A DNA stretch of 55,534 nt from a virus. The notes beneath the pieces were generated by a model. The model was not told the DNA's origin, made no database searches, and saw only the letters and a program-made list of their open reading frames with translations. Shown piece after piece: positions 15,823 to 24,473 of this stretch. The stretch lies in the IMG/VR virus record IMGVR_UViG_3300001242_001222, positions 1-55,534 of that record. One strand, 5' to 3'. The position numbers and the translations under genes are program-made. Within the stretch, counting starts at the first letter, position 1. Each line of letters opens with the position of its first letter.

Positions 15823-16851
15823 TTAGTAATAAACTACGACTTCCAGAATTTTACCATTCAATCCGCCGGGCGTAAAAGTGATTTCATCCGCAGAAACTAT
15901 CGTGTGGGCGTGATCCCTTACAATTGTTTTTCCCGATGTAAACGCGCCAACCAGTGTCAGCGTGGTTTTATCAGTGGCGGTGTCAATTCCCCAAACGGGA
16001 GGTGCGCTAAGAGTATTATTGATAATGGTTGCGACTGGTATAGAATCAGTCACATTAAACACTTCGGTCGAATTTGTCCATACTGTTGGGGTTGTGTCGG
16101 TTGCAACAAATGGAACTCCCGCTGAGACGTATCCAACATTTGCAAAGTCGTCACCCGCCACAAGTGAGTCAATCTGATATGTTTTACCAACAACAATAAC
16201 ACCAGAGGTTGTGCTAATTAACGCAGTGTCGACAATTGAAGCGACATAAGCGACAAAAGGCCTCGCCTCTGTTTTCGCAGTATTAATAGCGTTGTAGATG
16301 TGATTAATGTCGTAGAGAGATGTGGACACCCAATTACCATTAGTGTTGCATGAGAACATTACAACTGTTCCGGAGGCAACTGTAATGGGAATGTTGGCAC
16401 CGGCAGCATCGATCTGCTCACCAACAGCCGGGTAAATCTGCGGCGTGTCTGCCACGACCTCTGAGACGGCAACAATCATATAGCTCCCGGCAAGTGCTGC
16501 AGGCAAAATACAACTGTCTCCGGAGGCAGCGCAAACTCCAATGGAATTAAACAATCCTGGCAGTGGTGTTGCTCCAACTTGTCCACCTCCAGAGAGAGCA
16601 GTCACACCATATGAGCCAGAGGCAAATTGAATTAGTTTTGAAAATGAGTTTTGGCCTGCAAACGCATTGGTCGCATTCAATATGGCTTCGGCAATATTGG
16701 TGTCATCAATGGTGATAACAGTGCCAGCGTCGGTTTTATACTTAAATTTCCCGTCTGTATCGACGAAAAGCATGACAGTACCACCGCGTGGGGTTTCAAC
16801 GGATGCTGCTGCAACCGGGTAGAATTTGATTTTTTTTGTCCAGAAAGGCAT
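15823..16851 (-). CDS. Virion appendage/fibre-like protein A
   Basis: A 342-residue, Thr/Val/Gly-rich, beta-dominated protein typical of decoration or fibre proteins. The first ~50 residues (KIKFYPVAAASVETPRGGTV, then LFVDTDGKFKYKTDAGTV) are clearly related to the N-terminus of the next protein upstream (SVATPRGDYYYVFIDADGVV), so this is probably a shared virion-anchoring module. The C-terminus (DHAHTIVSADEITFTPGGLN) may be exposed. Role in host recognition is inferred. Confidence 0.6.
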   Translation of the reverse strand: MPFWTKKIKFYPVAAASVETPRGGTVMLFVDTDGKFKYKTDAGTVITIDDTNIAEAILNATNAFAGQNSFSKLIQFASGSYGVTALSGGGQVGATPLPGLFNSIGVCAASGDSCILPAALAGSYMIVAVSEVVADTPQIYPAVGEQIDAAGANIPITVASGTVVMFSCNTNGNWVSTSLYDINHIYNAINTAKTEARPFVAYVASIVDTALISTTSGVIVVGKTYQIDSLVAGDDFANVGYVSAGVPFVATDTTPTVWTNSTEVFNVTDSIPVATIINNTLSAPPVWGIDTATDKTTLTLVGAFTSGKTIVRDHAHTIVSADEITFTPGGLNGKILEVVVYY

Positions 16852-16874
16852 ATTTTTTGGTTTTTTGGTTTTTG

Positions 16875-17828
16875 TTAGTTTACTGGAATTGGCCTACCGG
16901 GATCATCCATTGCTGGGGGCGGGACATAATCAGTATTACCGCCTTCCGCAACAACACTAGACTCGCTTTCGCCTAATTTTTCAATGAATACAGAAACCCT
17001 GTCTCCAATCTGAAATTCATTAGAAGAAATCACGGCCGTGTTTAAATCGCTTTGATTAAGTGATGGAGCTTTTGAATCAATGTCGTAAATTTCTGTTCTT
17101 AAAAACCATGAATTAAACATGTGATTGACCTCAATGTTATTCAGATAAATTGTGTATTGAGCATCAGCGTCATATTCGGTCAATAGAGCTGTATCATCAA
17201 GGTCGACAACATTCTCATCACTAACTATTGATTCAGCATTAAAAGCATAAACCACAGTCGCAGCATCGCCAGTTTTTGTGATTTGCAATTTGTCTCCTCG
17301 AGCAAGCCCTGTTGCGCTTTCAGTTTTTGGATTAAAGCAAGCAGTATTCAGCTTACAAGTTCCAGCTGTTGTGCCTCCAGTCATTACTGCGTCAACAACA
17401 ATGGTAGTTGTAAAATTGGGAGCAACCCCGGCGCAATTCACGGATATGATTTCGTATGTGCCATCATCACCACTATTTGTACCGGCGAGAGTAGCGTGAG
17501 TGTATAGTGTTTCACTTACTTCGGTTGTACTCAAAAATGTAATTGTATCGGTTGTTTGAGTTACAATGCTCTTTGTAATACCAGTGCTGAATGCACTCGC
17601 CCACCCTATAACGTCGGCAACCTTTGTTGCTGCAGAAATCCCAACAGTTCTAACAGCATGGTAATAACGATTTTGAGTATCTTCAATTAAAACAACGGTA
17701 CGTCCATCAGGTTTTTTCGCCTTGACTACGCCATCGGCGTCAATAAATACATAGTAGTAGTCTCCGCGTGGCGTGGCAACCGAATCATTGGCTCTCGCCT
17801 TGAATTTAATGATATCAACTTTTTCCAT
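16875..17828 (-). CDS. Virion appendage/fibre-like protein B
   Basis: A 317-residue beta-rich protein sharing the ~50-residue N-terminal module (SVATPRGDYYYVFIDADGVV) with the 342-residue protein just downstream in the operon. The rest differs, containing Thr-rich strands and a Pro-rich tail (DYVPPPAMDDPGRPIPVN). Likely attached to the capsid or neck by the shared module. Not assignable further. Confidence 0.6.
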   Translation of the reverse strand: MEKVDIIKFKARANDSVATPRGDYYYVFIDADGVVKAKKPDGRTVVLIEDTQNRYYHAVRTVGISAATKVADVIGWASAFSTGITKSIVTQTTDTITFLSTTEVSETLYTHATLAGTNSGDDGTYEIISVNCAGVAPNFTTTIVVDAVMTGGTTAGTCKLNTACFNPKTESATGLARGDKLQITKTGDAATVVYAFNAESIVSDENVVDLDDTALLTEYDADAQYTIYLNNIEVNHMFNSWFLRTEIYDIDSKAPSLNQSDLNTAVISSNEFQIGDRVSVFIEKLGESESSVVAEGGNTDYVPPPAMDDPGRPIPVN

Positions 17829-17831
17829 GGT

Positions 17832-18431
17832 TTATATCCAGTTTGGGAAAGTGATTTTATGAGCAATGGCAACAGCAAGCACATCTTCTTTTTTCTTACC
17901 AACATTACTCATATCAATGCCTTTACCGGCAAGATATATGGATGCCTTTTGTGTCGATGTTACCGCAAGAAGTTCCTCGTCGATTTCTTCAGTCGCAACT
18001 TCCTCGGTTGGTGTTTCAGTTACTACCGTTTCCTCGGCAGGATCACCCTCGGAAATAACTTCCTCGGTTGAAGCATCGGCTTCATTGACGGCATCGGATT
18101 CCGTTATTATTTCTATTATTTCCTCGTCTGAGGTTTCAGCTTCATTAGCGGAGTCGCTATCTGTAATAACTTCCTCGGTCTGGGTTTCGGTTTCTGAATC
18201 GCCTTCATTGGTGGTAATGCTTGTAGCCACCGCAACAACAGCCGACAATAACCAGATTACCCCACTTATAAACCATGGATGTGTTTCAATTTCCTTCTGT
18301 TCATCAACATCCGCAGTAATAAAATAATAATTACTGTCTTTGCTCGGGCGATAAAATGACAAGCTTTTACCATCGCAAACAAGAGTCACATTATCCATCG
18401 ACGCGTACTCTTTCGTTATTTTGTTTTTCAT
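17832..18431 (-). CDS. Acidic-linker membrane-like virion protein
   Basis: A 199-residue protein. A globular N-terminus (VTLVCDGKSLSFYRPSKDS) is followed by a hydrophobic segment (WFISGVIWLLSAVVAVATSI, ~53-72), a ~75-residue Glu/Thr/Ser-rich linker with repeats of the type TEEVI-x-x-SDS-x-NEAE, and a conserved-looking C-terminus (SIYLAGKGIDMSNVGKKKED). The linker is probably disordered. It follows the capsid gene after a hairpin terminator, so it may be expressed at a lower level. Confidence 0.55.
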   Translation of the reverse strand: MKNKITKEYASMDNVTLVCDGKSLSFYRPSKDSNYYFITADVDEQKEIETHPWFISGVIWLLSAVVAVATSITTNEGDSETETQTEEVITDSDSANEAETSDEEIIEIITESDAVNEADASTEEVISEGDPAEETVVTETPTEEVATEEIDEELLAVTSTQKASIYLAGKGIDMSNVGKKKEDVLAVAIAHKITFPNWI

Positions 18432-18456
18432 TTGGGATTTCTTTGGTGATTTTTAC

Positions 18457-18490
18457 AAAAAAAGGAGTGGGGCCAGGCCCACCCCTTTTA
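18457..18490 (-). terminator. Intrinsic terminator after the capsid gene
   Basis: Read on the minus strand, AAAAGGGGTGGG pairs with CCCACTCCTTTT (about 12 bp with one G-T), with a 6-nt loop, and T-rich sequence continues past the stem. It lies 20 bp beyond the capsid stop. It probably lowers expression of downstream genes relative to capsid. Confidence 0.7.
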
Positions 18491-18509
18491 TTTTGATTGG
18501 AAGCAAAAA

Positions 18510-19871
18510 TTACTGTTTAACGTATAACAAAGCGTGTGTTTCCGGATAGCGAACAATCGGGCAGGAAGCTTCGGTAATAACCTTGGCATCTGCTCTGCGA
18601 ATACCGGCAGCCTTGAGGTCGAGATCTTCGGAGTTGATTGCCATGTTTTCGTGCTTTTCGATATTATTCATATCAAGAGCGAGAGCGTAGCGATCATAAC
18701 CAATCATATCCATGACATGATTATAATTGATCATAAGTGTTCCGAAATTGGTAACAATCTTAGTGAATGTGATTCCGAATTTAACCTCAGTCGAATTTGC
18801 ATTTAATTGTTTACTTACTTCGTCAACAAGCTGCATGTAATACATGAACTCGCTTCCGGTAAACACATATCTGGTTTCACTTCCACCGTTGCCAGTGAAT
18901 AATGTTTTCATCCATCCGGTATAATCGGGGGTTGAGATGGTGTTATTAGCGGCCGTACTGAGCTGTTGAATTCCTGATCTAAAAATACCACCACACATGT
19001 AATGATCTTTGCCAGTTGCCGGATACCTGAATTTGTTTTTAAATCCACCCAGATACGACATTTCGATAGCAAGCTTCATATCAACAAGGCTCATGCGATC
19101 AAAGTCTGCAAAACCCCAATTCACTTCTTTTTTATTGATCTTCTGAAAAGTGCCTTCCTCGATCTGAGACATGAAGATCTGACAGTAGTTACTCTCTTTA
19201 TCGGGGAGCTGTGAAATAACTGGAGCCTGCATGTCGAGCTCATTCATTGCATTACCCATTCTTCGTAGAACGGTTCCATTAGGAATGGTCGGAATACCCG
19301 GCTTACCGGCATCTGCCCCACCTACGATTGCAGCACCATTGATGGAATATACGGTAACAGAATTGGCTCCTGTAGCTGTCACAAAAAGAACAAGCGGCTT
19401 TCCGTCAGACGTGTTGGCTCCGGTAACAGCTGGAACAATAATTGTGTCCTGGGCGCCAAACATTTCCGAACTTGCCACAGTCAACGCGGCTGTTCTCACA
19501 AGCGGGTTTGGCGCTGTATATTCAAGCGTCATGGTTGTATTGAACGAACGCATATCAACGGTGTAGTACTCTGTAATAAATGAGTCTATTTTCACCGGCT
19601 TAACAGATCGCAACAGTGTATCAAGAGGCGTTCTGGATGGCTTAATTTCGGTAATCAGCTGTGACACATAATTCATGTCCAGATCAGATCCGGCGTCACG
19701 CACACCCTGTTCAGTCGGTGTTCCAGACAGCACTATTGTTGCTGTAACAACGGTAGTGTCGACTACGTTTCCTCCAGCCAACGCGCAATAAAGCGCAACA
19801 GCTGCGACAATCAGAATGCCGAACATAAACAATATCGGCGATTTTTTAAAGAGGGTTTTCACACTTTTCAT
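18510..19871 (-). CDS. Major capsid protein with N-terminal hydrophobic segment
   Basis: A 453-residue protein. The start at 19871 is chosen because the upstream extension reads through the scaffold gene. The body (GVRDAGSDLDMNYVSQLITE, IKPSRTPLDTLLRS, then VKFGITFTKIVTNFGTLMIN and VRYPETHALLYVK) fits the DUF5309/SU10-like capsid family: an N-arm with S-R-T-P-L-D, a central P-domain, and a C-terminal strand. Unusually it begins MKSVKTLFKKSPILFMFGIL followed by more hydrophobic residues, i.e. a positively charged stretch plus a membrane-like helix. The gene follows scaffold by 22 bp. Confidence 0.85.
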   Translation of the reverse strand: MKSVKTLFKKSPILFMFGILIVAAVALYCALAGGNVVDTTVVTATIVLSGTPTEQGVRDAGSDLDMNYVSQLITEIKPSRTPLDTLLRSVKPVKIDSFITEYYTVDMRSFNTTMTLEYTAPNPLVRTAALTVASSEMFGAQDTIIVPAVTGANTSDGKPLVLFVTATGANSVTVYSINGAAIVGGADAGKPGIPTIPNGTVLRRMGNAMNELDMQAPVISQLPDKESNYCQIFMSQIEEGTFQKINKKEVNWGFADFDRMSLVDMKLAIEMSYLGGFKNKFRYPATGKDHYMCGGIFRSGIQQLSTAANNTISTPDYTGWMKTLFTGNGGSETRYVFTGSEFMYYMQLVDEVSKQLNANSTEVKFGITFTKIVTNFGTLMINYNHVMDMIGYDRYALALDMNNIEKHENMAINSEDLDLKAAGIRRADAKVITEASCPIVRYPETHALLYVKQ

Positions 19872-19893
19872 ATTTTTGGTTTTTTTGGTTTCG

Positions 19894-20697
19894 TTAAAAA
19901 TTGTCTTTCTTTTTGGCCATTTCCTCAAGTCGAGTGACAATAGCTGATTTATTTTTTTTCTCACCCATAGCGCCATCATCACCGGACACGCCAGTATTAT
20001 CAGGCATCCCATCTCCGACGGTTTCCTTTGTCATGGTAATTTTCTCAGCGGCGCCTTCAGCCTTGCCGGATTCAGCGGCATCAGCCAGAGCCTTTTCGAA
20101 ATTCATAGACTTGTGGACCATCCCCAGGACCTTCCCTGAGAGTTTTCCATTGAACATATCATTGGCAACTGATTCGATCTCTGCCAACAGCTGTTCGGCT
20201 TCTTCCTCAGAAACATTGTTTTCAGCTTTAAATTTTTCCCACTCGGCTTTTGTCATCTCCTGATTCTTGCCGAATTCCTCATTAAAGGCTTTTGCTTCGG
20301 AGCTACGTTTCTGACGATCACTCATTGCTGACTGATATGCAGATTCATCCTCATCACCGGGCTGAGGAACAAGATCCTCGGGTTCAAAGTATGCGGCAAT
20401 GGCAGCACGAAGTGGCGCACCTTTAATAAGCATCTGTAACATGCCGGCAAATTCGGGATGTGAGCTCATAACCTCCGAAATCTTTTCGTTCACCGCGCTG
20501 GTGCGCTGGCGATAACTCATTGCATCCTTCAGAATAACAACAGCGGCGGCGATAGCTTCCTCTGGTGTTGAAACCGGCTGATCGGGATTATTGGCGTTTA
20601 CCGCTTCAATAAGTTCGGCAGCTGGATCAGTAGTCTGCTCTGCGGGAGGAGCTACTGGTGTTTCCGGGACTTCAGGAATAATATTTTCTTCGGCCAT
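19894..20697 (-). CDS. Scaffolding protein
   Basis: A 267-residue acidic protein, first gene of the head operon. Residues 1-60 are Pro/Ala/Glu-rich; the middle is helical (NEKISEVMSSHPEFAGMLQM, KAEWEKFKAENNVSEEEAEQ); the C-terminus is basic (KNKSAIVTRLEEMAKKKDNF), which in scaffolds contacts the capsid. Composition, coiled coils and position before the major capsid protein support the call. No protease domain is visible. Confidence 0.75.
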   Translation of the reverse strand: MAEENIIPEVPETPVAPPAEQTTDPAAELIEAVNANNPDQPVSTPEEAIAAAVVILKDAMSYRQRTSAVNEKISEVMSSHPEFAGMLQMLIKGAPLRAAIAAYFEPEDLVPQPGDEDESAYQSAMSDRQKRSSEAKAFNEEFGKNQEMTKAEWEKFKAENNVSEEEAEQLLAEIESVANDMFNGKLSGKVLGMVHKSMNFEKALADAAESGKAEGAAEKITMTKETVGDGMPDNTGVSGDDGAMGEKKNKSAIVTRLEEMAKKKDNF

Positions 20698-20733
20698 GTT
20701 TGCGTGTTTTTATTGTATGAAACAATTGCGCAT

Positions 20734-20741
20734 CAAAAATA
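20734..20741 (-). promoter_or_regulatory. Leftward head-operon promoter
   Basis: On the minus strand, TATTTTTG (TAnnTTTG) is followed by ATGC, as in the promoters at 9365 and 23986. It sits 36 bp before the scaffold start, back to back with the rightward promoter at 20787-20794. The -33 element is not clear. Confidence 0.5.
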
Positions 20742-20768
20742 TAGCGAAAAGTTATCAACGAAGCATCA

Positions 20769-20794
20769 ATTACATACTTTATTGTATATATTTG
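20769..20794 (+). promoter_or_regulatory. Rightward terminase promoter
   Basis: TATATTTG at 20787-20794, with ATTACATA beginning 18 bp upstream at 20769, matching the TTTAC offset seen in the other phage promoters. It drives 20825 onward. It shares a 127-bp intergenic region with the leftward promoter, so one regulator could control both. Confidence 0.6.
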
Positions 20795-20824
20795 CCGCAT
20801 TAAATTTGTAATTAACAAGCCAAT

Positions 20825-21031
20825 ATGCAAAGAGAATCCACGAAAAAGCTGCACGCCATTGTGATTCAGGTGTATCAGGATGTTATTGCGGGACATGGGA
20901 AATATGCATCCATGATGCCGAAGGCAATGTTATACACGGAGGTCGCGGAAGATCCACGAGTGCCATTCAATGAGATAACCGTTGCTCAGATCATACGCGA
21001 ACACCTCAAACATGGCGTCACCCAGGCATGA
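20825..21031 (+). CDS. Small protein before terminase, possible small-terminase role
   Basis: A 68-residue helical protein (STKKLHAIVIQVYQDVIAGH, then FNEITVAQIIREHLKHG). It overlaps the terminase large subunit by 20 bp and is in the usual position of the small subunit, but is far shorter than known TerS proteins and has no clear HTH. A DNA-binding packaging accessory is a guess. Confidence 0.5.
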   Translation: MQRESTKKLHAIVIQVYQDVIAGHGKYASMMPKAMLYTEVAEDPRVPFNEITVAQIIREHLKHGVTQA

Positions 21032-23018
21032 TATAGAGACCATCATCCGGGAAAATATCCGGCGGCTCGATGAGATGTATTCACCCTATAACCCCTATAC
21101 CGGGGAGGGTTCACCTACACCGCGAGTCAAGGTTTCTATTGTCAACGAGAGAAAGGAGCTTGTCGAATTGTGGCTTCCAGAGGAGATGATAAAGGAGGAG
21201 CCTCTTGTCGCTCGCATATTTGAAAGTGATACACTCGAGGCAGCACTGCAGCGCAATGGCATTCTGGCGCCCAGAAAAGAGCACTACATGGAATTCTGGC
21301 GCTGGTTTAATAAGCTTAGGTTTATTTACGACTTTGAATTCTGGTGCGCTGCAACAGTAAAGATTCAGGATAAGAGAACAAAAAAGGATATTCCTTTCAG
21401 ACCAAACAAACCACAACGCAGATTGCTGGCAGAACTTGAGAAAATGAGGCTGGCCGGAATTCCAATTCGTATTATTATTGTAAAGGCCCGACAATGGGGT
21501 GGGTCAACGCTGATTCAGATGTACATGGCATGGCTCCAACTGATACTCCTGACCGGATGGCATTCAGTTATTGTAACGGATGTAGAGAACCAGGCGCGGC
21601 GCATCCGCGGGATGTACACAAAGATGGCGGAAAACTATCCGGTGGAATTCGGGTCCGTGAAAATGGATCCATACGAAGGGAGTCCGAAGTCAAGAATAAT
21701 CGAACAGCGAGACTGCGTGATCACCATCGGGTCAATGCAGAAACCGGAGAACCTGAGAACCTTTGATATCGCTATGGCCCACTTGTCGGAGGTTGGGCTG
21801 TGGAAGGAGACAATGGGAAAGAAGCCGGAGGACGTGATGCAGTCCGTCATTGGATCCATATCGTCAGACCCGATGACACTCGTTGCCTTAGAGTCAACGG
21901 CAAAGGGTGTTGGAAATTTCTTTCACAAGAGATGGCTTGATGCAAAAAATGGAGTCTCCGGATATTTCCCGCTATTCGTCCCGTGGTTTGGTATTGAAAA
22001 CTATCAGAAAAAACTTTCAGAAACATACGCTGAATTCATTGGAAAGATGGATTCCTATGATTGGTTTCTTTGGTCCCTGGGGGCAACGCTTGAGGGTATC
22101 AACTGGTACAAGGAGCACAAGCGCAGGGAGAGGCTGGATGACTGGCGGATGCAGTCGGAGTTTCCATCAACCGCAGAGGAGGCCTTTCAATCTACCGGCA
22201 GGAGGTGTTTTGCCCCACAGCATGTGGCGAAGTCAAGAAGAAATAATCGACCTCCAATATTTATTGGTGAAATCTTCGCCGACTCAGATCGTGGCGAAAC
22301 CTGCACCAAAAATATGCGCTTTGAAAAAACCGCCGACGGCTGTCTCTGGGTGTGGGCCATGCCGGATAATGCAGAGATCATAAAGAATAGATATCTGGTA
22401 TCTGTCGATATCGGAGGCCGATGGTCCGGGGCCGACTATTCTGTCATCCGGGTTTTTGATCGATACTGGCGCATGGAGGGAGGAGTTGATGAGGCCGTTG
22501 CTACATGGAAGGGGCACATGGATCAGGACCTACTTGCCTGGAAGATGGTGCAGATAGCCACGTTATATGGGAATGCAGAGATTGTCATCGAAACAAATTC
22601 GCTGCGTACTGAGAAGGCGGACACCGATGGGGATCACTTTTTCACAGTACTGGATGAGATTGCGGAGTTTTACGACAACCTGTATTGCCGGGAGGTAATT
22701 GACACTGCCGGCGGACCCGTCACAAAAAAATACGGTTTCCACACGAATACAAAGAGCAAACAGCTCGCTATTGACACCCTGAGTGCTGACATCCGCGACG
22801 ATAGCTATGTGGAATATGATAGTCGTGTGTGTGATGAGGAGGATTCATACGAGGTAAAGACGAACGGAACGCTTGGCGCTGTTGACGGGGCGCACGACGA
22901 TATGGTGATGGCAACCGCCATCGGCCGGTATGTGAGCTCCACGATGCCGGTCCCGGAAATAATCAAAACAAACAACACTAAAAAAACAAGGAGGAAAGCC
23001 AATGAATCAACTTTTTAA
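21012..23018 (+). CDS. Terminase large subunit
   Basis: A 668-residue packaging motor from ATG 21012. The ATPase has a Walker A variant VKARQWGGSTLIQMY and Walker B region IAMAHLSEVGLW, followed by the coupling motif VALESTAKGVGN. The nuclease domain has VSVDIGGRWSGADYSVIRVF (first catalytic Asp), later VIETNS and a C-terminal DGAHDDMVMATAIG (D-D pair). It cuts concatemers and pumps DNA through the portal at 30118-32133. It lies apart from the portal and on the opposite strand. Confidence 0.94.
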   Translation: MASPRHDIETIIRENIRRLDEMYSPYNPYTGEGSPTPRVKVSIVNERKELVELWLPEEMIKEEPLVARIFESDTLEAALQRNGILAPRKEHYMEFWRWFNKLRFIYDFEFWCAATVKIQDKRTKKDIPFRPNKPQRRLLAELEKMRLAGIPIRIIIVKARQWGGSTLIQMYMAWLQLILLTGWHSVIVTDVENQARRIRGMYTKMAENYPVEFGSVKMDPYEGSPKSRIIEQRDCVITIGSMQKPENLRTFDIAMAHLSEVGLWKETMGKKPEDVMQSVIGSISSDPMTLVALESTAKGVGNFFHKRWLDAKNGVSGYFPLFVPWFGIENYQKKLSETYAEFIGKMDSYDWFLWSLGATLEGINWYKEHKRRERLDDWRMQSEFPSTAEEAFQSTGRRCFAPQHVAKSRRNNRPPIFIGEIFADSDRGETCTKNMRFEKTADGCLWVWAMPDNAEIIKNRYLVSVDIGGRWSGADYSVIRVFDRYWRMEGGVDEAVATWKGHMDQDLLAWKMVQIATLYGNAEIVIETNSLRTEKADTDGDHFFTVLDEIAEFYDNLYCREVIDTAGGPVTKKYGFHTNTKSKQLAIDTLSADIRDDSYVEYDSRVCDEEDSYEVKTNGTLGAVDGAHDDMVMATAIGRYVSSTMPVPEIIKTNNTKKTRRKANESTF

Positions 23019-23382
23019 AAATCTGAAAAAAGAACTCAGTAGGTTATTGATTGTTCACATGATCCGAAAATTATTTATTCGCATCCGAATTTTTTTGTTG
23101 AAATGGTGGCTTGAAGTAATGAAGGTTGTTGGCGATGTGAGACGTAGGGTCGCTCAATATAAGGCTGAGGAATATCATTCCAGAACCGGCAAGAAGATAA
23201 ATGTGATTGACGGCCGCCACAATACGGCCATTATGACGAGAGAGTCCCGGAAGGTATTGAAAAAAACAGGCGTGTTGAAAAAAAGCACCACCGCAATTGA
23301 TGTGGATAGGGTGTCACACCAGATCATCCAGCAGGGAAAGAAGCAAGTGGATAAGAAAAACATTGTAAAGAAACGGAGGTAA
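23002..23382 (+). CDS. Highly basic protein after terminase
   Basis: A 126-residue protein rich in Lys/Arg. The first ~45 residues alternate basic and aliphatic residues (HMIRKLFIRIRIFLLKWWLE), an amphipathic or membrane-associated helix; the rest is hydrophilic and basic, ending KKQVDKKNIVKKRR. Not recognised. It overlaps terminase by 17 bp. DNA or membrane binding is possible. Confidence 0.5.
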   Translation: MNQLFKNLKKELSRLLIVHMIRKLFIRIRIFLLKWWLEVMKVVGDVRRRVAQYKAEEYHSRTGKKINVIDGRHNTAIMTRESRKVLKKTGVLKKSTTAIDVDRVSHQIIQQGKKQVDKKNIVKKRR

Positions 23383-23383
23383 T

Positions 23384-23944
23384 ATGGTTATTCTGATGGA
23401 TATGACGCTGTGTCGCGTCAATAAAAACAATGGCGTAGCGACTGAGGAAAGAAAGCTACCCATGCGTAGAGAGCGTGAATTTGAGTCAGTTTACGAAATG
23501 GATAAGTTTCTTGATCGTCTCACCCGATTGCACTATCCCGGAAAAGAAATTAACGCAACATACCAAACAATAAAAATCAGCCAAGTGAAAGAACTTCAAA
23601 AACTAATGGACGAGACCGGCGCATGGTCGAATCACACATTCGATAATGGTAATTTTTCACAGCAACGATGCGTCCCTATATCATATCACCTACAGAAAGA
23701 GACAAAGGAGTTGACGGAGGCGCTTGAAAAATTCTTTCAGTCCCCTACTCTGCTAAATAAAACCGATGCTGAAAAAGAATTCTCAGACTGCTTTATCCTT
23801 TTGCTTGACGCCGGTAATAAATTCGGATTGTCTGCAAGAGAAATGATTTATAACGCATTTGATAAGCTTGAGATTAATAGAAAAAGGAAATGGGGAAAAC
23901 CTGATGAACACGGGGTTGTAGAACATATTCGGGAACAGGAATAA
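23384..23944 (+). CDS. MazG-like dATP/dGTP pyrophosphohydrolase
   Basis: A 186-residue protein. From about residue 70: WSNHTFDNGNF, then SYHLQKETKELTEALEKFFQ (E-x-x-E-L helix), EKEFSDCFILLLDAGNKFGL (E-F-x-D-C metal site), and AFDKLEINRKRKWGKPDEHG. This is the all-alpha NTP-PPase fold of DUF550 dATP/dGTP diphosphohydrolases. It would sanitise or rebalance nucleotide pools during replication. An ACGGAGG tract precedes the start. Confidence 0.82.
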   Translation: MVILMDMTLCRVNKNNGVATEERKLPMRREREFESVYEMDKFLDRLTRLHYPGKEINATYQTIKISQVKELQKLMDETGAWSNHTFDNGNFSQQRCVPISYHLQKETKELTEALEKFFQSPTLLNKTDAEKEFSDCFILLLDAGNKFGLSAREMIYNAFDKLEINRKRKWGKPDEHGVVEHIREQE

Positions 23945-23962
23945 TTTTTTTATCCAAAATAG

Positions 23963-24000
23963 TTGCATTTACTATTTTAATTGTTTATATTTGATGCAAT
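23963..24000 (+). promoter_or_regulatory. Promoter TTG-N20-TATATTTG
   Basis: TTG at 23963-23965, 20-bp spacer, TATATTTG at 23986-23993, the full Bacteroidetes arrangement. TTTACTAT at 23968-23975 repeats that of the 9347 promoter, and GATGCAATATTA follows. Drives the small-gene cluster from 24043, which also has an AAAGGAGG tract before its start. Confidence 0.75.
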
Positions 24001-24042
24001 ATTACAGAACATTCTAACGTTTGTTTACTAAAAGGAGGCATT

Positions 24043-24252
24043 ATGGCAAACACCTATTATGTTATCAGGGACGCCGAGAATGGCGAAATCGAGTTTCATG
24101 TGTTCGATAAGAAATGGACGAAAGATGAGAACAGGGCTCGAAAACATTACATGCTCAAGCATGCTATTTCTACATCTAAATTCAACGGCGGGAGGGTTGT
24201 GAGTGGATTCGAACTTCTAATTCTAAAGGAGAAAAAGTCATGTACTACATAA
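24043..24252 (+). CDS. Tandem small-protein family, copy 1
   Basis: A 69-residue protein, first of three related tandem genes. Core TYYVIRDAENGEIEFHVFDK, then a helix (RARKHYMLKHAIS) and RVVSGFELLILK. Copies share the order YY(I/V)...G...F...K...W/N...A...helix...N-x-R-(I/V)-(V/I)-x-G/D. It ends in SCTT, encoded by DNA that also forms the start region of copy 2. Function unknown. Confidence 0.55.
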   Translation: MANTYYVIRDAENGEIEFHVFDKKWTKDENRARKHYMLKHAISTSKFNGGRVVSGFELLILKEKKSCTT

Positions 24253-24473
24253 TCTGCACAAACAAAAAGGGACAAACATTGTTCCTGGCCAACCGGAAGC
24301 GATTTTCAAAAAGCTGGTGGACCACAAAGATAAGCCTTGCGATGGAATACATATACAGGCATGCTGCAGAAAAATTCATTGCCAGGCTATATCTCAACAA
24401 CCCGCGAATAATTGACGGATCTGAAATGAAAACCATTTTACGAAAAAAACAACCATCATGTACTACATTGTAA
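24240..24473 (+). CDS. Tandem small-protein family, copy 2
   Basis: A 77-residue protein beginning MYYIICTNKKGQTLFLANRK, then SWWTTKISLAMEYIYRHAAE and NPRIIDGSEM. It is closest to copy 3 (MYYIV...EFLADKKK...TWINDLSLAKPF...NNLRVVDEQQA). It overlaps copy 1 by 13 bp, and its own end overlaps copy 3 by 16 bp with the same TCATGTACTACAT junction, a sign of duplication. Function unknown; mixed alpha/beta. Confidence 0.6.
   Translation: MYYIICTNKKGQTLFLANRKRFSKSWWTTKISLAMEYIYRHAAEKFIARLYLNNPRIIDGSEMKTILRKKQPSCTTL

Noticed and set aside
17900-18220. Repeated CCTCGG/GAGTC words that could look like a CRISPR or tandem DNA repeat
   Set aside because: They encode the Glu/Thr-rich linker of the 199-residue protein; units are irregular and in frame, with no spacers.
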